Assembly: GCA_963812885.1 (NCBI GenBank)
Contig: CAWEWZ010000002.1
Span: 372,001-436,000 of the forward strand
DNA length: 64,000 nucleotides
Reading direction: 5' to 3'
DNA from: Bog-756 sp963812885
GTDB taxonomy: Bacteria; Actinomycetota; Acidimicrobiia; Acidimicrobiales; RAAP-2
Shown piece by piece: positions 48,784-57,638 of the stretch. Position numbers and translations under genes: made by a program. Numbering within the stretch: position 1 is the first letter of the stretch; every line of letters starts with the position of its first letter. Below the pieces are notes generated by a model. It was not told where the DNA came from and made no database searches. It saw only the letters and a program-made list of their open reading frames with translations.

Positions 48784-48910
48784 CTGGGCAGGGTCGGTCG
48801 CACCCCCACTGCGCCGGGTCCGTCAAGGACTTCTGATTCCAGTTCGGCATCGGCGACCGCAGTCCGGCGACGAGGTGCCGGATTGGAGGAGATGACCGTC
48901 ACCACCCTGT

Positions 48911-48916
48911 TACCCT
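48911..48916 (+). promoter_or_regulatory. -10 element TACCCT upstream of the EstC-like hydrolase
   Basis: TACCCT about 42 bases before ATG 48958, leaving room for the strong GAGGAGG ribosome binding site. Confidence 0.35.
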
Positions 48917-48957
48917 GTCGCTCCGAACAGTGCGGCTCGGCGGGCGAGGAGGTGCCC

Positions 48958-49677
48958 ATGGCGACATACGTACTCGTGCACGGAGGCGGCCACGGCGGAT
49001 GGTGCTACCAGCCTGTGGCTCGGATCCTCCGATCGCGAGGGCACGAGGTCTACGCCCCCACCATGACCGGCCTCGGGGAACGGGCCCACCTGCTCGACGG
49101 CAAGGTGGACCTGAATCGGCACATCGAGGACATCGTGGCCGTGCTCCAATTCGAAGATCTGCACGACGTGATCCTCGTCGGTCACAGCTACGGCGGTATG
49201 GTGATCACCGGAGTGGCCGACCAGGCCGCCGAGCGGGTCGGCCGCCTCGTCTACCTGGATGCGGCCACCCCGGTCAACGGCCAGTCGCTGGTCGACGTGG
49301 CCGGTCCGATCATCGAGGCCGTCCGCCCGGACGGTGCAGTGGTCGACGGGGTGGAGTTGGTGCTCCTTCCGTCGCCCGAAGCGGGCATGTTCTACGGAGT
49401 CACCGATGCCGACGACCTGGCTTGGATGGCCGACCGGTTGACCGGCCACCCGTGGACGTGCTTCGAGCAGCGACTCCAACTCACCAACGAACCAGCCCTG
49501 TGGGCCATCCCGCAGTACCACATCGTGTGCACGTCGACGGTGGCCACCCGGGACCCCGACCTGATGGCAAGAGCGCGTGCCGAAGGCCGACTCTGGGAGA
49601 TCGACACCGGACACGACCTGATGATCACGGAGCCCCAACGGGTTGCCGGGGCGCTCGACGAGGTGGCCACCGCCTGA
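48958..49677 (+). CDS. Alpha/beta hydrolase (EstC/salicylate-esterase-like)
   Basis: 239 aa, intact. ATYVLVHGGGHGGWCYQPVA (oxyanion loop), GHEVYAPTMTGLGERAHLL, the nucleophile Ser in LVGHSYGGMVITG, and His in DTGHDLMITEP. No signal peptide, so cytoplasmic. ATG 48958 has GAGGAGG six bases upstream, the best ribosome binding site of this region. Confidence 0.94.
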   Translation: MATYVLVHGGGHGGWCYQPVARILRSRGHEVYAPTMTGLGERAHLLDGKVDLNRHIEDIVAVLQFEDLHDVILVGHSYGGMVITGVADQAAERVGRLVYLDAATPVNGQSLVDVAGPIIEAVRPDGAVVDGVELVLLPSPEAGMFYGVTDADDLAWMADRLTGHPWTCFEQRLQLTNEPALWAIPQYHIVCTSTVATRDPDLMARARAEGRLWEIDTGHDLMITEPQRVAGALDEVATA

Positions 49678-50027
49678 GTGCTGCGGTGGAGACCAGCCTG
49701 ACCAGTCAGTCAAGTGATATTCCCGCCTGATCAAGTGCTGCCGCCAGCTTGTCATGCACCCAGCCGCCGCTCGTGTGGCGAGCTTGGCTCGCCGTGGCTG
49801 ATCTTCCCGGAACCGTCGTCATTCGGTCAGGGATGGCGTAGCCTGCGGGCGATCGGCTCACCCCGTCGGCGGCTCATCCCCACTGGCCGACCGCCATTCG
49901 TGTGCCGATGGGACGAGCAGGTCGCTCGACGCAGTGGCGCGGGGGACCGCCCGAGGTGTCGGTGACGCTCCTGCACCGGGGCCAACGACCCGGTAGGTTG
50001 CCGTGAGCGAACCAACAGGAGGTCGAG
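49678..50027. other. 350-bp intergenic region before the repeat protein
   Basis: No gene seen. Contains a TAGGTT hexamer (49994-49999) that fits a -10 element with transcription starting about 22 bases before ATG 50028, followed by an AGGAGG ribosome binding site. The left part has only short direct repeats (TCAAGTG twice near 49710-49737). Confidence 0.5.
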
Positions 50028-50963
50028 ATGCGGGCATTTCGTCGGACCTTGATGATCGTCGTACCGGTCCTGTTGTCGGCCATGCTCATGGCACCGGCTC
50101 CGGCCGGTGCCGGGGCGAAGGTCCCGCCCCTCGCTTCCGGCTACTGGCTGGCCGGCGCCGACGGAGGAGTCTTCGCCTTCGGCGCACCCTTCTTCGGATC
50201 GGGGGTCGGCTCGGGCACCGCTCCCGGGGCGTGCACGTTCAGCCCCCAGGCCCCCAGTCCGGTCAACTCCGCCCTTGGCTGCTCGACTATCGCGGCAACC
50301 CCGAGTGGGGACGGGTACTGGTTGCTGAACGCCTATCGGTGGGTGAACCCCTACGGAAAGGCCGGCAATCCGGAACAGAGCAGTTGCACGTCGCTCAACG
50401 GGGCGACCGGTCGGTGGGTGGGAATGACATCTTCGACCTCCGGGGCCGGCTTCTGGCTGGTCAGCTCCAACGGCGGCGTCGTGGGGTGTGGCGACGCTCA
50501 GGCTCCCTACGGCGGGTTGACATCGACGGCGCTCACGGCTCCGGTGGTGGGGATGGCGGGGACTCCTGATGGGAAGGGCTACTGGCTCGTGGCCGCCGAC
50601 GGGGGCGTCTTCTCGTTCGGCGAGGCCGGTTTCTACGGGTCGATGGGAGGGACGGCTCTCAAAGAACCTGTGGTCGGGATGGCCGCCACCCCTGACGGGA
50701 AGGGCTACTGGCTCGTGGCCGCGGATGGAGGTGTCTTCACGTTCGGGGACGCATCCTTCTTCGGCTCCATGGGGGGTCAGCGTCTCGATGCCCCGGTGGT
50801 GGGGATGGCACGGGCACCGGACGGAAAGGGCTACTGGTTGGCAGCGGCCGACGGAGGAGTCTTCTCGTTCGGTTCTGCCCCGTTCGAAGGCTCGATGGCG
50901 GGAAGCTCGCTGACCGGTCCCATCGTCGGCATCGCCACCGATCGGTCAGCAGCTCCGAGGTGA
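50028..50963 (+). CDS. Secreted protein of GYWL-VAADGGVFSFG repeats
   Basis: 311 aa with a signal peptide (RRTLMIVVPVLLSAMLMAPAPAGA, cleavage after an Ala). The mature part has about six ~38-residue repeats, three of them close copies built on TPDGKGYWLVAADGGVFSFG plus FYGSMGG and PVVGMA. The arrangement suggests a beta-propeller-like or beta-rich surface domain; no enzymatic motif is seen. Such proteins are abundant in Acidimicrobiia, where their role is unknown. ATG 50028 follows CAGGAGG. Confidence 0.9.
   Translation: MRAFRRTLMIVVPVLLSAMLMAPAPAGAGAKVPPLASGYWLAGADGGVFAFGAPFFGSGVGSGTAPGACTFSPQAPSPVNSALGCSTIAATPSGDGYWLLNAYRWVNPYGKAGNPEQSSCTSLNGATGRWVGMTSSTSGAGFWLVSSNGGVVGCGDAQAPYGGLTSTALTAPVVGMAGTPDGKGYWLVAADGGVFSFGEAGFYGSMGGTALKEPVVGMAATPDGKGYWLVAADGGVFTFGDASFFGSMGGQRLDAPVVGMARAPDGKGYWLAAADGGVFSFGSAPFEGSMAGSSLTGPIVGIATDRSAAPR
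50545..50930 (+). repeat. Near-identical ~117-bp coding repeats
   Basis: Three to four direct repeats of about 117 bp, each beginning at GTGGTGGGGATGG-type sequence and containing GGGAAGGGCTACTGGCTCG. They encode the GYWLVAADGG units, so copy number could vary by recombination. Confidence 0.75.
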
Positions 50964-51192
50964 ATTGTCGCCGGCGTCCGTTCGGCGCGGACCATTGCGC
51001 CTGAGCCATGGGCTCATCTCGGGCATGTTCTGCTCGTAGTTGCCGGGGGCGGAAATGTTGACCAACCCCACGTGCCGGGCTCCGATCATCGAAGTCGTGG
51101 GTCAGGCTCCGCGGCGAGTGCGAAGCCCCCTTTTGATGCATCGACCAGTTCATCGGAAGGGCCACCCAATATGCCCGAGCGGCAGCATCGAC

Positions 51193-51841
51193 TCAGGAGT
51201 CGTGAAATCTCTGATAGGTCGTCGGGGTCGACGCCGAGTCCTCCGCCGTCTGTTGGCGCAGGACGGCAAGCAACTCCTTGTCGAGCCGGGACTTCTCCCG
51301 TCGGAGGACCTGGATCTCCGATCGCAGGCCTTCCAGCTCCTGCCGGTTCTGCCGAAGGTCTCGAACCCGGTTGCCGAGCTGTGTCGTCGTCTCGGCCAGT
51401 TCATTCCGCTCGCGCCTCAACGTCGACACTTCATTCATGAGACCGACGAGTTCCACCCGGATGACGTCTCGCTGATGTCTCAGATTCGGTATCTGGCTCT
51501 TGAGATGCACCGCTTCCGCTCGGATCTCGCTCCGGTCAGCACCCTCGCCGCCGTCACCCGCTCCCCTCGGGTCCGCAGCCACCCGAACCGTGCTGTCGCC
51601 CACCCACCAACGTCCTCCCCCTCACTCGAGGGGATGCGCACTCAGGACACGGAACCAGCTCCGGCACCGGGGCCGGTCGCGGCGCCACTCGAGGCGGCGC
51701 CTGGGGCGAGATGAGGGACGAGATGCCGGGGCCGCTGCCCGACGCTCCCACGGTTGTCCAACGAGACCCGTCCCACCAACGCAGGATGCTCGGAATCTGA
51801 AGGTCAGGGCACCAACCCGCAGATGCTCTCCCTTCAGCCAC
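51193..51841 (-). CDS. DUF2510 domain plus coiled-coil protein
   Basis: About 215 aa. The N-terminus is a DUF2510 module, SAGWCPDLQIPSILRWWDGS (usual form AGWYPDP...LRWWDG.RWT), then a Pro/Ala-rich linker, then a heptad-rich coiled coil (LVGLMNEVSTLRRERNELAE, LRSEIQVLRREKSRLDKEL) to the end. One extra base near 51610 separates the two ORFs. Function unknown; DUF2510 modules are often joined to membrane or coiled-coil parts in actinobacteria. GTG 51841 is a tentative start. Confidence 0.7.
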
Positions 51842-51988
51842 CGCCTCCCCCGTTCCGCGTCCGTACTGAGGCAGTGGTCATCTTTGCATGCTCGGGGCCC
51901 GAACTCGGGGACCGGTCCCCGGCCACTGCCGGCCCTCGACCACCCTCACCGACGCCAGATCGCCGGCCCGGTGACCGACCGAATGGCC

Positions 51989-52258
51989 CTATCGACCGGT
52001 GACCCGCTTCGAAACCGAAGGCGACGCGGGAGCCAACAGGTACGAAGCACTGATTCGGCTCTTCTCCGCAGCAGGCCCCGACGTCCTGCCTCTCCGGCGG
52101 TGCCTGAGCGCTTTCCGGGCGGCCTCGAGTTCCGACAGGCTCAGGACCCCCGTGGTCGGCTCCGGGCGATTGTCGGCGAGCACCTGCCATGCGTTGACAG
52201 CCGACCGCTCTTCGCTCGAACGGGACCTGGGGGACGGCGTCGATCCCTTGCCGGACAT
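51989..52258 (-). CDS. Small hypothetical protein
   Basis: 89 aa, basic, Ser/Arg-rich, no recognised domain. It contains an acidic-amphipathic middle (TTGVLSLSELEAARKALRHR) flanked by disordered-looking ends. Support for it being real: ATG 52258 stands seven bases behind TACTGT, the same leaderless arrangement as recognised genes here, and it does not overlap other coding sequence. It lies just after the MurF-like gene. Confidence 0.5.
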   Translation of the reverse strand: MSGKGSTPSPRSRSSEERSAVNAWQVLADNRPEPTTGVLSLSELEAARKALRHRRRGRTSGPAAEKSRISASYLLAPASPSVSKRVTGR

Positions 52259-52265
52259 AGGGACC

Positions 52266-52271
52266 ACAGTA
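52266..52271 (-). promoter_or_regulatory. -10 element TACTGT of the small hypothetical gene (leaderless)
   Basis: TACTGT, seven bases, ATG 52258. Confidence 0.45.
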
Positions 52272-52296
52272 GCCCCGATCGCCCGAACCGTCCCCA

Positions 52297-53902
52297 CTAG
52301 GGATAGTGATCGGGCAGATCGTTCTCGTACAGGACGACATCACCCTGGACCGAGGTGTTCGCGCACCCAGTCGACCGCCTGCTGGCGGTGGGCGACCACT
52401 TGGGTCCGGACCGCCGAACCGTCGACCGAGCCGGCCCCGGCGAGCAGGGCCCGCCGGTTGGTCCGGCCCACGACCAGGAGATCGGTGGCCGACGCGGCCA
52501 CGGCGGCACCGAACGCCCGATTCTCGTCGAACTGCCGCGCCCCGAGCTCGACCATGCCCGGGGTGACGACCACCGCCCGATGGGATCCTGAAGCAGCGGT
52601 CGGAGGCGGCGTCGGCGACCACGGACGCCAGAGCCTGCAAGGCAGCAGCGGAGCCGGCCGGGTTCGAGTTGTAGGTGTCGTCGAGGATCGCCGCCCCCGT
52701 TGCCGAACGGACGGCCTGCAAGCGGTGGTCGACCGGCGGGAGCTCTCCCAAGCGGGAGTCGATGGACGTGGGGTCGATGCTCGAGGGCCAGAGCCACGCC
52801 GATGGCGCAGGCCAGGTTGCCCGGCTGCACGCCGACCGGGATCTCGACCTCCTCGGCCAGCACGGTCCCGTGGACGAAGGCCGACATCCGCGGGCCAGAA
52901 CCGGTTCGGAGCACGCAGACGTCGGCCGACGGATCGGCTCCCGAGCACCTGATCACCCGCTTTCCCTGCGCCTGGGCCCGGTCGGCCAACGCCGCCAGGC
53001 GCGGGTCGTCCACCGGCAGGACCACGACATCGGCCGTCCGGATGATCTCGGCCTTGGCCTCGAGGACGCGGTCCTCCGACCCGAACCGCTCGAGATGGAC
53101 CGGGCCGATGGCGGTGATCACGGCGATGCCCGGTGGGCACCAACGGCATAGGTCGGCGATCTCCCCCGGGCCGTAGGTGCCCATCTCGGCTACGAACACC
53201 TCGGTGCCGTCGGCCAACTGCTCGTTGACGGCCCGGGCCAGACCGGCCCGGTTGTTGAAGCTGGCCGGGGTGGCCACCACGGTGCGGCTGGGGCGGACCA
53301 GAGCGGCGACGTGCCCCTTGGTCGACGTCTTCCCGTAGGACCCGGTGATGCCCACCACCGTCGGTGCCACACGGCGCAGTCTGGCTGCCGCCTCGTCGAC
53401 GAAGTGGGCCGACAAGCGGTACTCGAGCGGGGACGTGATCAGACAGGCCAGGTCGACCAGCAGCGGAACGGCCACCGCGGCGACCACGGCGAGGGGTGCG
53501 GCCAGCCCACTGACCACCCCGACGGCCACGATGACCACTTCGAGCACCGCCCACACGGCGGCCAGCACCCGGAGGCGCCGGGTCCAGGCCAGCGGCGAGG
53601 TCCGCCCCCGCAGCGACAGACCGAGCGGTCCGGCGGCCACCACGGCGGCGACCACGACTCCGGCGAACGGGCCACGGGACCGATGCCGCCGCGGCGGCCA
53701 GGGCGACGACGGCGAGCGAGAGGGTGGCGGGCGTCGACACCCACCAGCGCCCGGCGAAGCGGGAGACCGACCCGGCCAGATAGTGCTCGCGCTGGGCCAC
53801 CCGGAGCCAACGGATGCCGGCCGGTCCACAGGCGGCCACGCAACAGGCGACGGTGACCCAGGCGGCACCGTGGTGGAACCGGGACAGGTCCACGGCCGCC
53901 AT
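52297..53902 (-). CDS. MurF-like Mur ligase with N-terminal membrane region
   Basis: About 534 aa. The first ~160 residues hold several TM-like segments (AAWVTVACCVAACGPAGI, PATLSLAVVALAAAAASV, AGVVVAAVVAAGPLGL, VLAAVWAVLEVVIVAVGV). Then comes a Mur-ligase core: ATP loop GITGSYGKTSTKGHVAAL, VFVAEMGTYGPGEIADLC, HLERFGSEDRVLEAKAEI and DDTYNSNPAGSAAALQAL, the MurF pattern, then HRAVVVTPGMVELG. The N-terminal substrate domain of soluble MurF is not seen. Four +1 breaks (near 53690, 52770, 52590, 52350). ATG 53902 or TTG 53926 may be the start. Probably acts on lipid-linked or cytoplasmic peptidoglycan precursors; unproven. Confidence 0.85.
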
Positions 53903-53922
53903 CGGTGTGCGACCGTCAGCGC

Positions 53923-54738
53923 TCAACGAGGACCGGCCATCGGATCGTCGTCGACGACCGCAGGCTGCGGCGCCGAGCTGTCGACATCCTGCCCGAGAAT
54001 GACCTGGCGCAGCTCCCGGGGGGCCTCGGTCGGGACCAGGTGGCCGACGCCGGGCAGTGTCCGCAGCGTGGCCGAGGAGAACATCGGCCGGGCCCGGGCC
54101 GCGACCTCGGGGGGCACCTCGTCGTCCCGCTCTCCCCACACCAGATCGACCGGGCACCGGATGGCCGACATCGACTCGGCGTACTGCTCGGACAGCAGGC
54201 GCACCAGGACGTCGCGCATCACCCCGGTGGCCGCCCGATAGTCGGCGGACCCGTACCTGCCTCTCATCTCCTCCATCCGTTGGTCACCCACCAACCCCAG
54301 GGAGTGGAGTCGTCGGGCCATCCGGAAGGCGAAGGCGGGCCGAGTCCGCCGGCCCTGGCGATCGACGAGGGGCACCCCGGTCAGCACCATCCGCTCGATC
54401 CGATCGGGGGCCAGGGCACCGAGCCGGACGGCGACCCGGCCTCCGAACGAGTGCCCGACCACCACCACCCGGTCGGCCAGAGCCCCCGGCTCCTCGAACA
54501 GCGGCAGGAGGTGGCGGGCATACTCCTCGGTCCCCCACGGCTCGGGTGGCGCCGGGGTGGCGCCGAAGCCGAACAGGTCGAGGCCGACGGCGCTGACCGC
54601 ATCGGCCGGGTCGTCGGTGCCGAAGACAGCCGAGAAGTCGTCGTGGGTCCGTCGCCAGCCATGGAGGGCGAGAACGGTCGGTACCCCCGACCCCCAAGTC
54701 CCGCCGAACAGGCGACCGCCGGCGAACGACTTCAGCAC
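53923..54738 (-). CDS. Alpha/beta hydrolase
   Basis: 271 aa, intact. TVLALHGWRRTHDDFSAVF, GLDLFGFGATPAPPEPW, nucleophile VVVGHSFGGRVAVRLG, acid in LVWGERDDEVPP and His in GVGHLVPTEAP: a complete catalytic triad. Substrate unknown. GTG 54738 is favoured over GTG 54744 because TAGGGT lies exactly six bases before it. It precedes the MurF-like gene, with which it probably forms an operon. Confidence 0.92.
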   Translation of the reverse strand: MLKSFAGGRLFGGTWGSGVPTVLALHGWRRTHDDFSAVFGTDDPADAVSAVGLDLFGFGATPAPPEPWGTEEYARHLLPLFEEPGALADRVVVVGHSFGGRVAVRLGALAPDRIERMVLTGVPLVDRQGRRTRPAFAFRMARRLHSLGLVGDQRMEEMRGRYGSADYRAATGVMRDVLVRLLSEQYAESMSAIRCPVDLVWGERDDEVPPEVAARARPMFSSATLRTLPGVGHLVPTEAPRELRQVILGQDVDSSAPQPAVVDDDPMAGPR

Positions 54739-54744
54739 CGGCAC

Positions 54745-54760
54745 ACCCTACCGATAGCCT
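54745..54760. promoter_or_regulatory. Back-to-back leaderless promoters of hydrolase (-) and UvrD-like helicase (+)
   Basis: Minus-strand TAGGGT (54750-54745) six bases from GTG 54738 and plus-strand TAGCCT (54755-54760) eight bases from GTG 54769. Only 30 bp separate the two coding regions. Confidence 0.5.
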
Positions 54761-54768
54761 CGCCTCCC

Positions 54769-56364
54769 GTGGAACCATTGGAGCCCACGGGGGCCGGGTC
54801 GACCCGTCAACCGCGGGCCCGCGGCGACACCTTCGACCGGGCCCTGGCCGCTCTCACCGGATCCCAGCGCCAGGCGGTGGACTCACCCTCCGAAGCGCTC
54901 TGCATCATCGCCGGAGCCGGTTCCGGAAAGACCCGGGTGTTGACCCTGCGCACCGCCCGGCGGATCAGGGACGGCAGCGCCGACGCCGACCACTCCCTGA
55001 TCTGCACGTTCACCCGCAGAGCCGCCCGCGAGCTCCGCCACCGGCTCGCCCTCTACGGCGTGGCCGTGTCCACCCCGGCCCCGGCCGGCGGAGCCCCGAG
55101 CCCGGGGGTCCGGGCCGGGACGCTGCACCAGCTCGCGCTCCACCTGCTCCGGCTCCACGCCCTCGACGCCGGTCGTCCGCCCCCGGTGGTGGCCGACCAT
55201 CGGTACCGGACGGTCCGCGACCTGGTCGGGGACCCGGCCGTGGCCTCGGCGGTCGACGCGGAGATCGGATGGGCCAAGGCCAACTGCCTCACGGCGGCCT
55301 CCTACGCGGACGCCGCCCGGGCCGCGGGCCGGCCGGCGGTCATCTCGATCGACCAGGTCGTGGACGGCTTCGACGCCTATGAGGCCTCGCTCCGACGTCG
55401 GCGCATGCTCGACCTCGACGACATGCTCCTCCGCGCCGCCGACCTCCTCGACGACGACCCCGGCTTCGCCCAGCGCATGCAGTGGCGGTACCGGCACCTC
55501 TCGGTCGACGAATTCCAGGACGTGAACCCGGCGCAGTTCAGCCTCATCCTGGCCCTCGCCGGGACCAGGCTCGACCTGTGTGCGGTCGGTGACCCGAACC
55601 AGGCCATCTACGGGTGGAACGGGGCCGATCCACGGCTGCTCGACCGCCTGCCCGAGCGGATCGCCGGCCTCGAAGTGGTCCGGCTCGGCCACAACCACCG
55701 GTCGAGCCCCCAGGTGGTGGCGGCGGCCACCGCGGCGCTGGGGCCGTCGGTCGCCCCACCGCCCCGATCGATGGCCCCCGCCGGTCCCATGCCGGTGGTG
55801 ACCGCCTACGACAGCGACGTGGCCGAGGCCGAGGGCGTGGCCGCCCTGCTGGCCGACCGGTCGGCCGAAGGGGTGCACTGGGCCGCCCAGGCCGTGCTGG
55901 CCCGGACCCACGAGCAACTGTCGGTGGTACGCCAGGCCCTGGCCCGGGCCGGCATCCCCCACCGGATGGCACCCGGCCCCGAGGCGGCACCGGCCGAAAG
56001 CGGATCGGAGACCGGAGTCGACGCCGTCGAGCTGGCCACCTTCCACCGGGCCAAGGGCCTCGAATGGACCTCGGTGTGCGTGGTGGGACTGGAGGACGGG
56101 TTCGTGCCCATCATCTACGCCGAATCGGACACGGCGCGGGACGAAGAGCGACGCCTCCTCTATGTCGCCCTGACCCGTGCCTCCCGGGACCTGCACTGCT
56201 CGTGGTCACGGACCCGGGCGATGGGCCGCGGCCAGGCCGTGGAGCGGCAGCCGTCGCCGTGGTTGGCGGCGGTGGCACGGGTATCGAGGACCGGCCTGGG
56301 CCGGACGACGCCACGCGATGCCGGCCGCCGCATCGCCGAGATCCGGGCCGGACTGGGCAACTGA
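54769..56364 (+). CDS. UvrD/PcrA-type superfamily 1 DNA helicase (short form)
   Basis: 531 aa, intact. Q motif LTGSQRQAVDSP, Walker A IIAGAGSGKTRVLTLR, motif Ib AGTLHQLALHLLRLHA, Walker B LSVDEFQDVNPAQF, motif III VGDPNQAIYGWNGADP, motif IV LGHNHRSSPQVV, motif V ATFHRAKGLEWTSV, motif VI RRLLYVALTRASRDL. Shorter than UvrD (~720 aa): the accessory 2B region is reduced. Resembles actinobacterial UvrD2-like repair helicases. Leaderless GTG 54769. Confidence 0.94.
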   Translation: MEPLEPTGAGSTRQPRARGDTFDRALAALTGSQRQAVDSPSEALCIIAGAGSGKTRVLTLRTARRIRDGSADADHSLICTFTRRAARELRHRLALYGVAVSTPAPAGGAPSPGVRAGTLHQLALHLLRLHALDAGRPPPVVADHRYRTVRDLVGDPAVASAVDAEIGWAKANCLTAASYADAARAAGRPAVISIDQVVDGFDAYEASLRRRRMLDLDDMLLRAADLLDDDPGFAQRMQWRYRHLSVDEFQDVNPAQFSLILALAGTRLDLCAVGDPNQAIYGWNGADPRLLDRLPERIAGLEVVRLGHNHRSSPQVVAAATAALGPSVAPPPRSMAPAGPMPVVTAYDSDVAEAEGVAALLADRSAEGVHWAAQAVLARTHEQLSVVRQALARAGIPHRMAPGPEAAPAESGSETGVDAVELATFHRAKGLEWTSVCVVGLEDGFVPIIYAESDTARDEERRLLYVALTRASRDLHCSWSRTRAMGRGQAVERQPSPWLAAVARVSRTGLGRTTPRDAGRRIAEIRAGLGN

Positions 56365-56369
56365 ACCGG

Positions 56370-57143
56370 CTACGGGAGCGAGGTGTCGATGAACACCGGG
56401 GTGTGGTCGGACGGCTTCTCGCCCTTGCGGGCGTTGCGGTCGATCAACCCGTAGGTGGTGCGGCTGGCGAGGACCTCGGTGGCCAGGATGAGGTCGATCC
56501 GCATTCCCTGGTGTTTGTGGAACGCTCCGGCCCGGTAGTCCCACCAGCTGAACAGCCCGCCGTCGTCGTAGAGCCGCCGGAACACGTCGACGAGACCCCA
56601 CGACTGCAAATGGGCCAGGGCATCACGTTCGGCTTGGCTCACGTGGGTGGCGCCGACGAACTGGGCCGGGTCCCACACGTCCCGGTCCTCGGGCGCCACG
56701 TTGAAGTCACCGCACACGACCAGCGGCCGATCGGGTGAGCCCGTCTCCTCCAGCAGCACCCGCAATCGGGCGAGCCACTCCAACTTGGCCGTGAAGTGCT
56801 CGCTGTCCAGGCTGCGCCCGTTGGGGACGTACACCGAGATCACCCTCACCCCGCCGCAGTCGGCGGCGATCAGGCGGGTGCCCTGGGTGTCGTCGGTCGA
56901 CCCCAGTCCGGCCGAGATCTCGGACAGCCCCACCCTGCTGACGATGGCCACCCCGTTCCACCGTCCGTCGCCGTGATGGGCGGTCTCGTAACCGAGTGTG
57001 GCAAAGGCACCGTGCGGGAACGCGGCATCGGCCTGCTTGGTCTCCTGGAGACAGAGGATGTCGGGCCGGGCGTAGGCGATCCACTCCTCGACCCGGGGGA
57101 GCCGGGCGGTGAGCGAATTGACGTTCCAGGTGGCGATGCGCAC
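56370..57143 (-). CDS. xth: Exodeoxyribonuclease III (AP endonuclease)
   Basis: 257 aa, intact. RIATWNVNSLTARLPRV, ILCLQETKQ (metal-binding Glu), RWNGVAIVSR, VYVPNGRSLDS, LVVCGDFNVAPEDRDVW, FSWWDYRAGAF, RIDLILAT and SDHTPVFID (catalytic Asp-His). Cleaves at abasic sites. GTG 57143 lies 13 bases after the FabZ-like stop, so it is the last gene of that operon; it converges on the helicase gene with five bases between stops. Confidence 0.97.
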   Translation of the reverse strand: MRIATWNVNSLTARLPRVEEWIAYARPDILCLQETKQADAAFPHGAFATLGYETAHHGDGRWNGVAIVSRVGLSEISAGLGSTDDTQGTRLIAADCGGVRVISVYVPNGRSLDSEHFTAKLEWLARLRVLLEETGSPDRPLVVCGDFNVAPEDRDVWDPAQFVGATHVSQAERDALAHLQSWGLVDVFRRLYDDGGLFSWWDYRAGAFHKHQGMRIDLILATEVLASRTTYGLIDRNARKGEKPSDHTPVFIDTSLP

Positions 57144-57156
57144 GGACTGCGACCGA

Positions 57157-57591
57157 TCAGCCCGGGTCGGCCGGGGCCGAGTCCACCAGGACGAACAGGA
57201 GCTCTGCCTCGCAGGCCAACTCGCCGCCGACCGAGGCCCGACCGGTCCCCCGGCCGGCCCGGGCCGACATCCGGCCCAGGGTGACCTCGAGATCGAGCAG
57301 GTCACCGGGGACCACCTGGCGGCGGAACCGGGCCCGCTCGATGCCGCCGAACAGTGGGAGCTTTCCGGCCCTGGCCGGGTCGGCGAGTACCGCCACTCCC
57401 CCCAACTGAGCCAGCGACTCGACCATCAGCACCCCGGGCAACGTGGGCCGGCCCGGGAAGTGGCCGGCGAAGAAGGCCTCGTCTCCGGTCAGCAGCCAAT
57501 TGCCGGTGGCCGACTGGCCCGGTTCGACCGACAGGAGCTCGGTGATGAAGAGGAAGGGGTCGCGATGGGGCAGGAATTCGTCGGCTCGCAC
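57157..57591 (-). CDS. FabZ-like 3-hydroxyacyl-ACP dehydratase
   Basis: Hot-dog fold dehydratase of about 144 aa: FLPHRDPFLFITELLSVEPG, then the catalytic His and Glu of FAGHFPGRPTLPGVLMVESLAQ, and FGGIERARFRRQVVPGDLL. The frame is also open upstream into the S1 protein, but this appears to be an artefact of an extra base near 57650; the S1 gene has its own stop at 57639. GTG 57591 is the most likely start. Substrate (acyl-ACP) is inferred from family. Confidence 0.82.
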   Translation of the reverse strand: MRADEFLPHRDPFLFITELLSVEPGQSATGNWLLTGDEAFFAGHFPGRPTLPGVLMVESLAQLGGVAVLADPARAGKLPLFGGIERARFRRQVVPGDLLDLEVTLGRMSARAGRGTGRASVGGELACEAELLFVLVDSAPADPG

Positions 57592-57638
57592 GACCGCCGA
57601 GGTTATCGCTCCCCCGAACAGCTGCGGATGGCCGCCGG

